From an uncultured Lachnospiraceae bacterium (GTDB lineage: Bacteria > Bacillota > Clostridia > Lachnospirales > Lachnospiraceae), in contig URRQ01000036.1 of the NCBI GenBank assembly GCA_900550235.1, positions 1 to 21,722 of the forward strand: DNA of 21,722 nucleotides, in the 5' to 3' direction. Made by a program: the position numbers and the translations under genes. The notes beneath the pieces are model-generated. The model was not told the origin of the DNA. It saw only the letters and a list, made by a program, of their open reading frames with translations, and did not search any database. Numbering within the stretch: the stretch's first letter is position 1; every line of letters begins with the position of its first letter. Below, piece after piece: positions 6,956-13,900 of the stretch.

Positions 6956-7633
6956 TGTAACAGAAATAGTACCGTTGTGAGCAGTTACTACTGATTTTGC
7001 AATTGCAAGGCCAAGACCGGTACCATTGGATTTGTATGTAGTAAATGGTGTGAAAATATCAGACAAACGTTCTTTGGGGATGCCACATCCATCATCTGAA
7101 ATCTTTATAATGATTGTGTTAGGTTCATGTGTGACATGTAACTGTATAGTTCCTTTGTATGAAACAGCTTCCAAAGAATTCCGGAGAAGGTTCAAAAAAA
7201 GCTGTCGAAGTTTCACAGAGTCACCGAAGAGATCAGGAAGATCTTGCGGAATATAAGACGTGAATTCTACCGGGAAGTCTGTGATAGAGGAAGCAAAGGA
7301 TAACGCAGTATGATTAAAAAAGTCTGAGGTATGGATGAGCCGTTTGTTTAAATGTGTACCGTTGTTGTATAAAGACAGATCCTCCAATAATTTTTCCATA
7401 TAATCAATATCTTCTATTATACTGGACCAATGAGAGTAAGTTGATACCTCGGGATGTTGCTTTTCAATAAGTTGTAATGTACCGGAGATCATAGTAAGTG
7501 GATTACGTATTTCATGACTGATCCGGCTTAAAGTATATTGATGGGAATCCAGTAACTTTTTAATTAATGTATCTACGTAGGAATTTTCTGCCATAAGTTT
7601 GTGTAATTGTTCTGTGTCTTGTAATGTTAACAT
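6896..7633 (-). CDS. Soluble orphan histidine kinase
   Basis: A 245-residue sensor-type kinase with no membrane segment. The dimerisation and phosphoacceptor helix has the H box RISHEIRNPLTM with His40; the ATPase domain has the N box NLLRNSLEA, the G1 box DDGCGIP, the F/G2 region FTPFTTYKSNGTGLGLAI and a closing GTTFTIRFP. The N-terminal input region is only about 30 residues, so it must receive its signal from a partner. No response regulator is encoded nearby. Size and lack of a sensor domain recall sporulation-type or orphan kinases of Clostridia; that is inference. The start at 7633 follows GGGAGGA six bases upstream, better than an in-frame ATG ten codons earlier. The 3' end overlaps the rhomboid gene by 60 bases. 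Confidence 0.88.
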   Translation of the reverse strand: MLTLQDTEQLHKLMAENSYVDTLIKKLLDSHQYTLSRISHEIRNPLTMISGTLQLIEKQHPEVSTYSHWSSIIEDIDYMEKLLEDLSLYNNGTHLNKRLIHTSDFFNHTALSFASSITDFPVEFTSYIPQDLPDLFGDSVKLRQLFLNLLRNSLEAVSYKGTIQLHVTHEPNTIIIKISDDGCGIPKERLSDIFTPFTTYKSNGTGLGLAIAKSVVTAHNGTISVTSIPLQGTTFTIRFPIEYRS

Positions 7634-7730
7634 AAAAAATCCTCCCGAGGAAAAGTTTAGCATTGAAGATTGTAGGATTCAATAAAAAGAATGGACGAAA
7701 TTTCGACAAAAAAGAAAGGAAGACAAAGAA

Positions 7731-8138
7731 ATGAGAGATGAAAATTGTATTTTTTGTAAAATTGCAAATGGAGAAATCCCAGCAGCGACACTTTATGAGG
7801 ATGAGGATTTCCGTGTAATATTGGATTTAGGACCAGCGTCAAAGGGACATGCATTGATCTTGCCGAAAGAGCATTATGCAAATCTGTATGAGTTGGATGA
7901 TGAGGTTGCGTCAAAAGTTCTTGTGTTAGCTAAGAAAATGATTAAAAAATTAACAGATGTATTAGGTTGTGATGGCTATAATTTAGTACAGAACAATGGA
8001 GAAGCTGCAGGACAAACGGTTCATCATTTTCACATGCATCTGATTCCGAGATATAACGGAGATCAGGTTGGACTTACATGGGAACCGGGGACATTAACAG
8101 AGGAAGACAAAGAGGAAATTCTTTCAAAATTGAAATAG
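7731..8138 (+). CDS. HIT family (histidine triad) nucleotide hydrolase
   Basis: A 135-residue HINT-like protein that hydrolyses nucleoside phosphoramidates or related nucleotide conjugates in the cytoplasm. The N-terminal CIFCKI (C6, C9) together with H48 forms the usual zinc-binding part. The active-site triad is HFHMHLI, with His101 the expected nucleophile by comparison with HINT1. NLVQNNGEAAGQTV just before it is also family-typical. Start ATG 7731 follows AAAGGAAG. The gene is divergent from the kinase with 97 bases between starts. The sigma gene begins 45 bases after it with no terminator between, so the two may be co-transcribed. Physiological substrate unknown. Confidence 0.92.
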   Translation: MRDENCIFCKIANGEIPAATLYEDEDFRVILDLGPASKGHALILPKEHYANLYELDDEVASKVLVLAKKMIKKLTDVLGCDGYNLVQNNGEAAGQTVHHFHMHLIPRYNGDQVGLTWEPGTLTEEDKEEILSKLK

Positions 8139-8183
8139 GATTGTCGGATATCACACAAAAGAGAAGTAGGATAAGAAATAAAA

Positions 8184-8735
8184 ATGGAAATATGTGGAAG
8201 AGAAAAATTCGACAGTATATATAACAAATACAAAGGAAGAGTATTTGCAACAGCTTTGGGATATATGAAAAATCAGTATGAGGCGGAAGAGATTTTTCAA
8301 GAGACATTCTTAGAATTGTACAAGCAGATTGATAAGATTTGTCTTGAAACAGCAGAAAATTGGTTATTAACAGTGGCTAAGAATAAGTCAATTAATCAAT
8401 TGAAGAAGCTGAATGAGGAAAAAGATAAAGTGGAAAATCTAGAAGAAGGGCGAGAAGCAATACCAAGTAATATGTATGGAAATCTCCAAAAAATAGAAAA
8501 GGATCATGACTATAACGAACTGGGAATAGAAATATTTGATGAGTTGTATCGGGAAAATTCGACATGGTATACAGCAATTGTCAGAGTGTACTGCCACGGA
8601 GAGGCACAAAAGAAAGTGGCAGGAGAAATGGGGATGAACATGAAAAGGTTTCATTCTATGCTATTTCGAGCAAGAGGCTGGATTAAGAGACATTACGGAG
8701 AAAAATACAGAGATTTGCATACAACAGATTATTAG
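8184..8735 (+). CDS. ECF-type RNA polymerase sigma factor
   Basis: A 183-residue two-domain sigma factor. Region 2 spans about 8-75: FDSIYNKYKGRVFATALGYM, then AEEIFQETFLELYKQ, which matches the helix that binds core polymerase and the -10 element. Region 4 spans about 110-172, with a helix-turn-helix around KKVAGEMGMNMKRFHSMLFR. Such factors usually act with a membrane anti-sigma partner, and a candidate is encoded at 9970-10833 beyond murG. The ribosome site is weak (TAGGA), consistent with low expression. Spacing to the HIT gene suggests a shared transcript. Its target promoter sequence cannot be deduced with confidence; the DUF6147 gene is a candidate target by position only. Confidence 0.85.
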   Translation: MEICGREKFDSIYNKYKGRVFATALGYMKNQYEAEEIFQETFLELYKQIDKICLETAENWLLTVAKNKSINQLKKLNEEKDKVENLEEGREAIPSNMYGNLQKIEKDHDYNELGIEIFDELYRENSTWYTAIVRVYCHGEAQKKVAGEMGMNMKRFHSMLFRARGWIKRHYGEKYRDLHTTDY

Positions 8736-8748
8736 GTTATATGAGAAA

Positions 8749-8783
8749 AGAAATAGAATGTGCAATCAGCACATTCTATTTCT
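8749..8783. terminator. Bidirectional terminator between sigma gene and murG
   Basis: A perfect 15-base-pair inverted repeat (8749-8763 and 8769-8783) around an AATCA loop lies between two convergent genes. The right arm ends in CTATTTCT, giving a U-rich end in either direction, but a separate long T run is missing. Confidence 0.7.
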
Positions 8784-8811
8784 AAAGTGTATTTGATTAT
8801 TAATGTATGAA

Positions 8812-9876
8812 TTATTTGGCGGCATTTTCAATCAAACCGATAATGGTGTCGATGGAGTTCTGTTGTCCGGATTGACTCATATTGTGAATGTAAGTATCAC
8901 GATTAGCATATAAATCGCGGATAGAAGACAAGAGTTTCTCATTTGTAAGCTCTTCTTCTTCCATAACGATACTGAATCCTTGACGTTCAAAAGAGCGCGC
9001 ATTTAAAATCTGATCTCCACGGCTGGCGTTTGCGGAAAGCGGAATCAGAAGATTCGGCTTACGAAGGGCAGCAATCTCACAGATTGCATTGGCTCCGGCA
9101 CGTGAAATGATAAGATCTGTAAGCGCAAAAATATCTTTTAATTCGTTTTGAATGTATTCAAATTGAACATATCCGTGTAAATTTTTCAAAGATTCATCGA
9201 CTTTACCTTTGCCACATAAGTGGATGACTTGAAAATCTTTTAAAAGTTCTGGAAGAATTGCACGTACAGCCTGATTGACGGCAACAGATCCAAGGCTTCC
9301 GCCAATAATGAGAATAACAGGTTTATCGGCAGTCAATCCGCAAAAATCAAGAGCAGCAATTTTATTACCGGATAACAATTCCTGACGGATTGGAGAACCG
9401 GTTAATACGGCCTTGTCCTTTGGAAGATGTTCCAAAGTCTCAGGGAAATTGCAGCATACTTTTGTTGCAGAAGGAATGGATAGTTTATTGGCAAGTCCCG
9501 GTGTCATGTCAGATTCGTGGATAATGGTCGGTACATGGCGACGTTTGCCTGCCATTACAACAGGAACAGATACGAATCCGCCTTTGGAAAAAATGACATC
9601 CGGCTGTAATGTTTTGATAAGCTTGTCGGCTTCAGCAAGTCCTTTGATAATACGGAATGGATCTGTAAAGTTTTTTAAACTGAAGTATCGACGAAGTTTA
9701 CCGGATGATATTCCATGATAAGGAATACCGAACTGTTCAATCAGTTCTTTTTCAATTCCTTGATATGAGCCGATATAATGAATGTCGTAATGAAGTTCTT
9801 TTAAACGTGGCAATAAAGCAATATTAGGGGTTACGTGACCGGCGGTTCCGCCCCCTGTAAGTATAATTCGTTTCAT
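8812..9876 (-). CDS. murG: MurG, lipid II-forming N-acetylglucosaminyltransferase
   Basis: MurG transfers GlcNAc from UDP-GlcNAc to lipid I at the inner face of the membrane, making lipid II for peptidoglycan. The 354-residue length is normal. The N-terminal TGGGTAGHVTP loop binds the lipid diphosphate; KGGFVSVPV and IHESDMTPGLAN follow in the N domain. The C domain shows IIGGSLGSVAVNQ and SRAGANAICEI, then LIPLSANASRGDQ for UDP-GlcNAc binding. Start 9876 follows CGGAGG seven bases upstream. It stands alone here, not inside a division and cell-wall cluster, and lies opposite to the sigma and putative anti-sigma genes on either side. A promoter is visible just upstream. Confidence 0.95.
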   Translation of the reverse strand: MKRIILTGGGTAGHVTPNIALLPRLKELHYDIHYIGSYQGIEKELIEQFGIPYHGISSGKLRRYFSLKNFTDPFRIIKGLAEADKLIKTLQPDVIFSKGGFVSVPVVMAGKRRHVPTIIHESDMTPGLANKLSIPSATKVCCNFPETLEHLPKDKAVLTGSPIRQELLSGNKIAALDFCGLTADKPVILIIGGSLGSVAVNQAVRAILPELLKDFQVIHLCGKGKVDESLKNLHGYVQFEYIQNELKDIFALTDLIISRAGANAICEIAALRKPNLLIPLSANASRGDQILNARSFERQGFSIVMEEEELTNEKLLSSIRDLYANRDTYIHNMSQSGQQNSIDTIIGLIENAAK

Positions 9877-9909
9877 AATTTTCCTCCGAAATTCAATCTC
9901 TATGAATTA

Positions 9910-9938
9910 ATATTAAACAGATTTGAAATAAAGGTCAA
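9910..9938 (-). promoter_or_regulatory. Predicted promoter for murG
   Basis: On the minus strand: TTGACC (9938-9933), a 17-base spacer and TAATAT (9915-9910), about 35 bases before the murG start. It matches five of six and four of six consensus positions. It lies within the leader of the divergent gene at 9970, so the two transcription units could interfere. Confidence 0.5.
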
Positions 9939-9969
9939 GGAAAATGAAACAGAAGATGAGGTTTTAATA

Positions 9970-10833
9970 ATGGATAAGAACAGAGAAGAGGTTACTGGTC
10001 TTTCTGAAGAAGAATTACAAAAGGAAGCAGATACAGTAAGAGAAATGCTGGAACAGTCACCGGATTTGCAAGAGATAGAAGTCCCGGAAGAACTGGAGAG
10101 AAAGCTTGCGGAGAGAATTCGGAAATACGAAGAAGAGAAGGCAATTGATGCGTTGTCGGAAAAGGACAAGGAGGCACTACGCCTTGGAAGAGAACTTCAA
10201 GAAAAAGAAAGCAGCGAGAAGAGAGATTCTAAAAAGAATAAAAAGGCAGTTCGTTGGCCGAAAAGCTGGAAAGTACAGTTTGCAGCTGCAATTGGATGTG
10301 TGCTTATAATTGGTTCGGGCATTATAAGCGTAGGCGGAAAGAATATTATAGTCAATGTGTTTGATAGAAAGTTTGGTGGTGGAGAGAAGACGTATGTGGA
10401 TACGGACGAAATAGCGTTGAATACTGAATTGACGGAAGAAGAGGCGTATGCGAGGGTTGAGGAAACGTTTGGAACGAAGGTAGTACGTTTGTCAGAGCTT
10501 CCTAATCATACAAGATTTTTAGAATTACAATTGCAGAAAGAATTACAGGAAGCAATACTATATTATTCTGGAAAAGAGAAGATGTTTTCTTTTAGAATTG
10601 TTTTTCCGTATTCAGAAAGTTCTAGTGGAGTAGCAATACAGGATGAATTGCTTAGAGAATATGTGATTAATCTGCCAGAAACGGATGTTTTTGTTTCTGA
10701 ATATAGAGTATCAGATTTAGAAGAAGCAGAATATATAGCTCAATTTACGTATGAAAATAATAAATATTTCTTTTCTGGGATAATGGAGAAGGGCGAATTT
10801 GAAAAAATAATAAAAAATTTAATTTTTTTCTAA
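9970..10833 (+). CDS. Single-pass membrane protein, probable anti-sigma factor
   Basis: A 287-residue protein with an acidic, helical cytoplasmic part (1-95), one membrane segment (about 102-122, AAAIGCVLIIGSGIISVGG) and a C-terminal extracytoplasmic domain (about 125-287). The N-terminal blocks IEVPEELERKLAERIR and LSEKDKEALRLGREL resemble membrane proteins I recall beside ECF sigma genes in Lachnospiraceae. An inside-TM-outside layout with a sigma gene nearby fits an anti-sigma factor that senses envelope conditions; this is inference. Start ATG 9970 has GAGG eight bases upstream. The open frame extends upstream to 9835, but that part overlaps the murG start and has no ribosome site. The usual tight pairing with the sigma gene is interrupted here by murG. 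Confidence 0.6.
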   Translation: MDKNREEVTGLSEEELQKEADTVREMLEQSPDLQEIEVPEELERKLAERIRKYEEEKAIDALSEKDKEALRLGRELQEKESSEKRDSKKNKKAVRWPKSWKVQFAAAIGCVLIIGSGIISVGGKNIIVNVFDRKFGGGEKTYVDTDEIALNTELTEEEAYARVEETFGTKVVRLSELPNHTRFLELQLQKELQEAILYYSGKEKMFSFRIVFPYSESSSGVAIQDELLREYVINLPETDVFVSEYRVSDLEEAEYIAQFTYENNKYFFSGIMEKGEFEKIIKNLIFF

Positions 10834-10898
10834 AATAGCCGTAAGTTTTTCTCTTTAAATTTGTATATATTATGTAAGTATTTTTAAGGAGGAGAAAC

Positions 10899-11375
10899 AT
10901 GAGGAAAAAAATAGTATCAATGATAGTTGCAGTTTCATTAGCAACAGGGATATTTGCAATGATTCCGGCAGAACAGGCAAGAGCAGCAGAAGAAATCATA
11001 ACGGTTGATGGTTCCGTTCTTTTAGAAGATGCAGAAGCATCTATTGGAGAAATGGATGTACAGACAAAAGGGCAGTATTTACAATCAGGAAGTTCAAGAA
11101 TTGTAAAGTCTGGAACTGGGAAAATAACCGTAGGGGCAACAACAATTGCACAAAAACAAGTTTCTAATATAAGGGTATCTTTAAGAGTTGAACGACTTGT
11201 GAATGGCAATTGGTTTAGTTATAGTTCTTGGAGTGCATCGAAGACAAATGCGTATTCAGTTACAACATCGAAAACATTAACTGTACCACGCGGATATTAT
11301 TATCGAGTTGTAGCAATACATAAAGCAAATTCTGATATTGGTAATTCAAATACCAATGCGCTTTACGTTGAGTAA
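10899..11375 (+). CDS. Secreted DUF6147 family protein
   Basis: A 158-residue exported protein. A signal peptide with basic start MRKK, hydrophobic core and an AEQARA|A cleavage region runs to about residue 29. The mature part contains YLQSGSSRIVKSGTGKITV and a C-terminal strand-rich block ending GYYYRVVAIHKANSD, which matches DUF6147 as I recall it, a family of small secreted clostridial proteins without known activity. AAGGAGG at a good distance supports ATG 10899. There are no cysteines and no sortase or lipoprotein signal, so it should be released or loosely held. It follows the putative anti-sigma gene by 65 bases. Its stop codon is part of a strong hairpin that begins the structured element described next. 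Confidence 0.75.
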   Translation: MRKKIVSMIVAVSLATGIFAMIPAEQARAAEEIITVDGSVLLEDAEASIGEMDVQTKGQYLQSGSSRIVKSGTGKITVGATTIAQKQVSNIRVSLRVERLVNGNWFSYSSWSASKTNAYSVTTSKTLTVPRGYYYRVVAIHKANSDIGNSNTNALYVE

Positions 11376-11600
11376 CTCTCCCTCCGGGGGAGTTACGGCA
11401 ACCATTGCAACAGTCGATTAGGCGGAACATTTAATTTTATATCGTTTGCGTTCGTTTCGTCTTTTTGCCATTTGATTTGTAACGTTTCAAATGGGTAGAT
11501 ATGCAATGGTTGCCGTAGCTTCTCCGGAGGCTCAAATCATTTCTTAGTTCTGTATCATTTCTTGATATCTTTAAGGGCTGGCGTTCTTGCTAGTCCTGTC
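11372..11600 (+). other. Non-coding element with strong RNA-like folding
   Basis: No gene is visible between 11376 and 11660. A long stem pairs 11381-11409 with 11502-11530: 26 Watson-Crick pairs out of 29, and the other three are G-U only when read as + strand RNA. Inside it, 11421-11428 pairs with 11454-11461 (two G-U) and 11468-11475 with 11487-11494 (perfect 8 bp). After it, 11575-11582 pairs with 11589-11596 (two G-U). A competing hairpin, 11372-11382 with 11386-11396, includes the DUF6147 stop codon and uses part of the long stem. The consistent G-U pattern favours a + strand RNA. A palindromic mobile repeat such as a MITE is the other option. Confidence 0.5.
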
Positions 11601-11645
11601 TATTCAAATGTAGGAAGGATTCTATAATCAGATAGTTGTTTGAAA

Positions 11646-11677
11646 AAGCTGTAGAAAGAATTATCTTCCTACAGCTT
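11646..11677 (-). terminator. Terminator of the TSCPD gene, spanning its stop codon
   Basis: Arms AAGCTGTAG (11646-11654) and CTACAGCTT (11669-11677) give a 9-bp stem with a 14-base loop holding the stop codon. On the minus strand the stem runs into TTTTTCA, on the plus strand into CTTTT, so it may act both ways and also end transcripts arriving from the DUF6147 side. Confidence 0.5.
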
Positions 11678-11903
11678 CTTTTAATGCGCGTGCTAATTGA
11701 TCAGGACACGATGTTGATTTTGGTCCGCATTTAATTCCTTCTACGCGAGAGATAACCTCATCTACATCCATACCTTCTACAAGTTTTCCAATTCCCTGAA
11801 GATTTCCATGACATCCGCCAGTAAAGTGTACATTATATACTTTGTTATCCTTGATATCGAAGGAGATGTTTTGGGAACAAACTCCATGTGTTTTATAGTT
11901 CAT
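11661..11903 (-). CDS. TIGR03905-type TSCPD domain protein
   Basis: An 80-residue small protein of the TSCPD group, named for the Thr-Ser-Cys-Pro-Asp motif. Here it reads STSCPDQLARAL, with C66. Further cysteines are C9, C31 (in FTGGCHGNLQGI) and C59 (in GIKCGPKS), a set suited to binding metal or a cluster. Related domains occur at the C-terminus of some B12-dependent ribonucleotide reductases, but the stand-alone form has no established role that I know of. The start follows AAGGAGGG six bases upstream. It is divergent from mtnN, and both genes appear to have extended -10 promoters. Confidence 0.85.
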   Translation of the reverse strand: MNYKTHGVCSQNISFDIKDNKVYNVHFTGGCHGNLQGIGKLVEGMDVDEVISRVEGIKCGPKSTSCPDQLARALKEAVGR

Positions 11904-11940
11904 ATTGCCCTCCTTGATCTATGATTTAAATAACAGAATC

Positions 11941-11949
11941 AGTATAGCA
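11941..11949 (-). promoter_or_regulatory. Extended -10 promoter for the TSCPD gene
   Basis: Minus strand TGCTATACT: a TGn extension with TATACT, one base from the consensus. No good -35 is present at 16-18 bases. It lies about 38 bases before the start codon. Confidence 0.45.
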
Positions 11950-12024
11950 GAAGTTTTTGAGAAAATCTACGAATTAATTCATAGAAAAAAATAATATAAG
12001 ATATAGAAAATTTATTCATCTATC

Positions 12025-12033
12025 TGTTATACT
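12025..12033 (+). promoter_or_regulatory. Extended -10 promoter for mtnN
   Basis: TGTTATACT: a TGn extension followed by TATACT, with no recognisable -35. Transcription would begin near 12040, about 60 bases before the mtnN start. The same -10 form is used on the other strand for the TSCPD gene. Confidence 0.5.
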
Positions 12034-12102
12034 AGGAATGTAAAATAATTTTGTATCGAAATCCAAAAAAGGATTAGAAAAATAACATATAGGAGAAGAA
12101 TC

Positions 12103-12795
12103 ATGATAGGAATTATAGGAGCAATGCATGACGAGGTAGAGTTATTGCAAGAAGAGATGCAGGCAGAAGAGATTGTTGAAAAAGCAGGAATGTTATTTCA
12201 TAAAGGAGTTTTGTGCGGAAAAGAAGTTGTTGTAGTACAAAGCGGAATTGGAAAAGTCAACGCAGCGCTTTGCGCGCAGATTTTAGTAGATGTATTTGAA
12301 GTAGATACTCTGATCAATACAGGAATTGCAGGTTCTTTAGATGCACAGATTGATATCGGGGATATGGTGATTTCTACAGATGCGGTACAGCATGATGTGG
12401 ACACAACGGTATTTGGGGATCCTTATGGACAGATTCCGAATATGGATACATTTTCATTCCCGGTGGACGAGAAGCTTGTTAAATTAGCAAAACAAGTAAA
12501 TGAAGAAGCGAATCCGGATATTCAGACATTTACGGGGAGAATTGTAAGTGGGGATCAGTTTATCTCTTCCAAAGAAGTGAAAGATCGTTTAGTTGAGACA
12601 TTTCAGGCAAAATGTACAGAGATGGAAGGTGCTGCTATTGCCCATGCGGCATATCTTAATAAAGTTTCGTGCGTCATTATTCGTGCAATTTCGGATAAAG
12701 CTGACAATAGTGCAGAGATGGATTACCCTACATTTGAAAAAATGGCAATCCTCCATTCAGTAAGGCTTGTCCGCGGTTTGCTTGAAGCAATGTAA
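12103..12795 (+). CDS. mtnN: 5'-methylthioadenosine/S-adenosylhomocysteine nucleosidase
   Basis: This cytoplasmic enzyme removes adenine from methylthioadenosine and S-adenosylhomocysteine. It clears by-products of polyamine synthesis and methylation and feeds methionine salvage and the LuxS branch. The 230-residue length is normal. Active-site residues by comparison with the E. coli enzyme are E11 in GAMHDEVE, E175 in CTEMEGAAIAHAA and D198 in RAISDKAD. QSGIGKVNAA and NTGIAGSLD are nucleoside phosphorylase fold motifs. AGGAG lies eight bases before ATG 12103. It is a single-gene unit: divergent from the TSCPD gene on one side, with 148 bases and a separate promoter on the other. Confidence 0.95.
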   Translation: MIGIIGAMHDEVELLQEEMQAEEIVEKAGMLFHKGVLCGKEVVVVQSGIGKVNAALCAQILVDVFEVDTLINTGIAGSLDAQIDIGDMVISTDAVQHDVDTTVFGDPYGQIPNMDTFSFPVDEKLVKLAKQVNEEANPDIQTFTGRIVSGDQFISSKEVKDRLVETFQAKCTEMEGAAIAHAAYLNKVSCVIIRAISDKADNSAEMDYPTFEKMAILHSVRLVRGLLEAM

Positions 12796-12905
12796 AAAAA
12801 TTAGTAAAAGAATAAAGAAAAACAGAGCTTTAATCAGTATGTCGAATGCCGTATTTATGTAGAAATATGTAAAACGAATTTTCGCCCTCTTTCTTGAAAT
12901 TACGC

Positions 12906-12911
12906 TATAAT
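12906..12911 (+). promoter_or_regulatory. Consensus -10 box before the unknown membrane gene
   Basis: A perfect TATAAT at 12906-12911, about 33 bases before the start codon. No convincing -35 lies at standard distance. It is flanked by ACGC and GCGT, a short inverted repeat that could be incidental. Confidence 0.35.
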
Positions 12912-12943
12912 GGCGTTAACGAAAAGAAGGAGGGTATTTTTAT

Positions 12944-13834
12944 ATGTTAGAAACAATTATGAATTCGGATGTAATTTTTTGGACGATGGGAGTTATTGCA
13001 GGAGTAAGTGTCCTTTGCAAGGTGATTACAGCGTTTACACTAAAGAGGCTTGTACGGGCAGCGGGGAAAATGGGAAAGAGTAATCAAAAGTTGATGAAAC
13101 TTGTGAAAGCTAAGTTTGAACATGCATTTATGTTGAGTGACCGAGTGGATAATGTAAGTGCATTTGTGGAAAAATATCTTTTTGAGTATAAAATTTTTGG
13201 AATTCGATTACATACGTACCGATATTTTGAAAAACAAAGTGTATGGCTGATGGGAATTCTTGGATTGGCAGGGATGCTTTTGAGTTATACGCAACCGGGA
13301 ATGGAAGAGGAAACGTTTCGTTATGGCGCTATCGGAGGGGCAGCTATGGTGTTGTTGTTTTTGGTTAGAAACTCTTCGGATGAAGAGCACCAGCTGGAAG
13401 TAGTAAAGACGTACATGATTGATTATTTGGAAAATGTATGTGCACCACGGTACAGTAAACAACAGGCATTAAAGACGAAAAGAATGGAAAATGTTATGAA
13501 GGAAAATATTGTGGAGGTTGACGAGGAAGTTTTTTCAGAACCTAAAACAATGTTGGAAGATGAGCTGATTGAAGATGCTGTCAAGGCGGTAGAGAATGAA
13601 GAGGAATATAATCGGAATCCAGAAATGAAGGAGCTGAAACTTCCGGAAATGGAGGAAGGCGAAGCGGAAGGGATGAAAGAAGAAAAAGTTTCAGAACCAG
13701 AAATTCAGAATATTGAAATCAATCGGGAGAAAAGCAAGGAATTTTCGCAAAAAGAAGAGGAAGAAGAGAGAACAGAGCGAAGAATTCCGCAGGAAGTTAT
13801 CTTAAGAGAGATATTAGAGGAGTTTTTGGCTTGA
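12944..13834 (+). CDS. Membrane protein of unknown function with long acidic tail
   Basis: I do not recognise this 296-residue protein. It has a membrane segment at about 11-31, a basic helical stretch with a possible amphipathic region (32-95, including HAFMLSDRVDNVSAFVEKYL), then two close membrane segments at about 98-115 and 126-142. The second half (about 150-296) is hydrophilic, very rich in Glu and Lys, predicted helical and low in complexity, and ends in a more ordered block PQEVILREILEEFLA. That short C-terminal helix could be a docking peptide. AAGGAGGG upstream supports ATG 12944. It precedes pgi by 66 bases, but pgi has its own promoter overlapping this stop codon, so a functional link is not shown. 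Confidence 0.75.
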   Translation: MLETIMNSDVIFWTMGVIAGVSVLCKVITAFTLKRLVRAAGKMGKSNQKLMKLVKAKFEHAFMLSDRVDNVSAFVEKYLFEYKIFGIRLHTYRYFEKQSVWLMGILGLAGMLLSYTQPGMEEETFRYGAIGGAAMVLLFLVRNSSDEEHQLEVVKTYMIDYLENVCAPRYSKQQALKTKRMENVMKENIVEVDEEVFSEPKTMLEDELIEDAVKAVENEEEYNRNPEMKELKLPEMEEGEAEGMKEEKVSEPEIQNIEINREKSKEFSQKEEEEERTERRIPQEVILREILEEFLA

Positions 13835-13859
13835 TAAACAATTGTCCATTTGATAAAAT
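13831..13859 (+). promoter_or_regulatory. Predicted sigma-A promoter for pgi
   Basis: TTGATA at 13831-13836, a 17-base spacer and TAAAAT at 13854-13859. The -35 overlaps the TGA stop of the preceding gene. Transcription would start near 13866. Confidence 0.55.
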
Positions 13860-13883
13860 ATGATTGTATAGAGAATTTTATCA
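13851..13883. promoter_or_regulatory. Inverted repeat over the pgi -10 region, possible operator
   Basis: TGATAAAAT (13851-13859) and ATTTTATCA (13875-13883) form a perfect 9-bp inverted repeat with a 15-base spacer. The left arm contains the -10 box and the right arm ends just before the ribosome site. It could bind a regulator. The RNA form is less likely to matter, because the left arm lies upstream of the expected start point. Confidence 0.3.
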
Positions 13884-13900
13884 GAGAGGATTGGTAGTGT

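Noticed and set aside
9944..9967. Seven-codon leader frame (MKQKMRF) ending two bases before the putative anti-sigma start
   Set aside because: The AAGG upstream is only three bases from the ATG and nothing else supports translation; short frames of this size are expected by chance.
10834..10898. Possible promoter before the DUF6147 gene (TATATT region)
   Set aside because: AT-rich matches are present, but no -35 and -10 pair with good spacing could be settled on, and the sigma factor's own promoter form is unknown.
10745..11209. A 154-residue minus-strand frame over the DUF6147 gene
   Set aside because: The plus-strand gene has a signal peptide, ribosome site and family match; the antisense frame has none of these.
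11531..11570. Direct repeat ATCATTTCTT, two copies 17 bases apart
   Set aside because: Ten bases in an AT-rich region is weak, only two copies exist, and there is no link to an element or operator.
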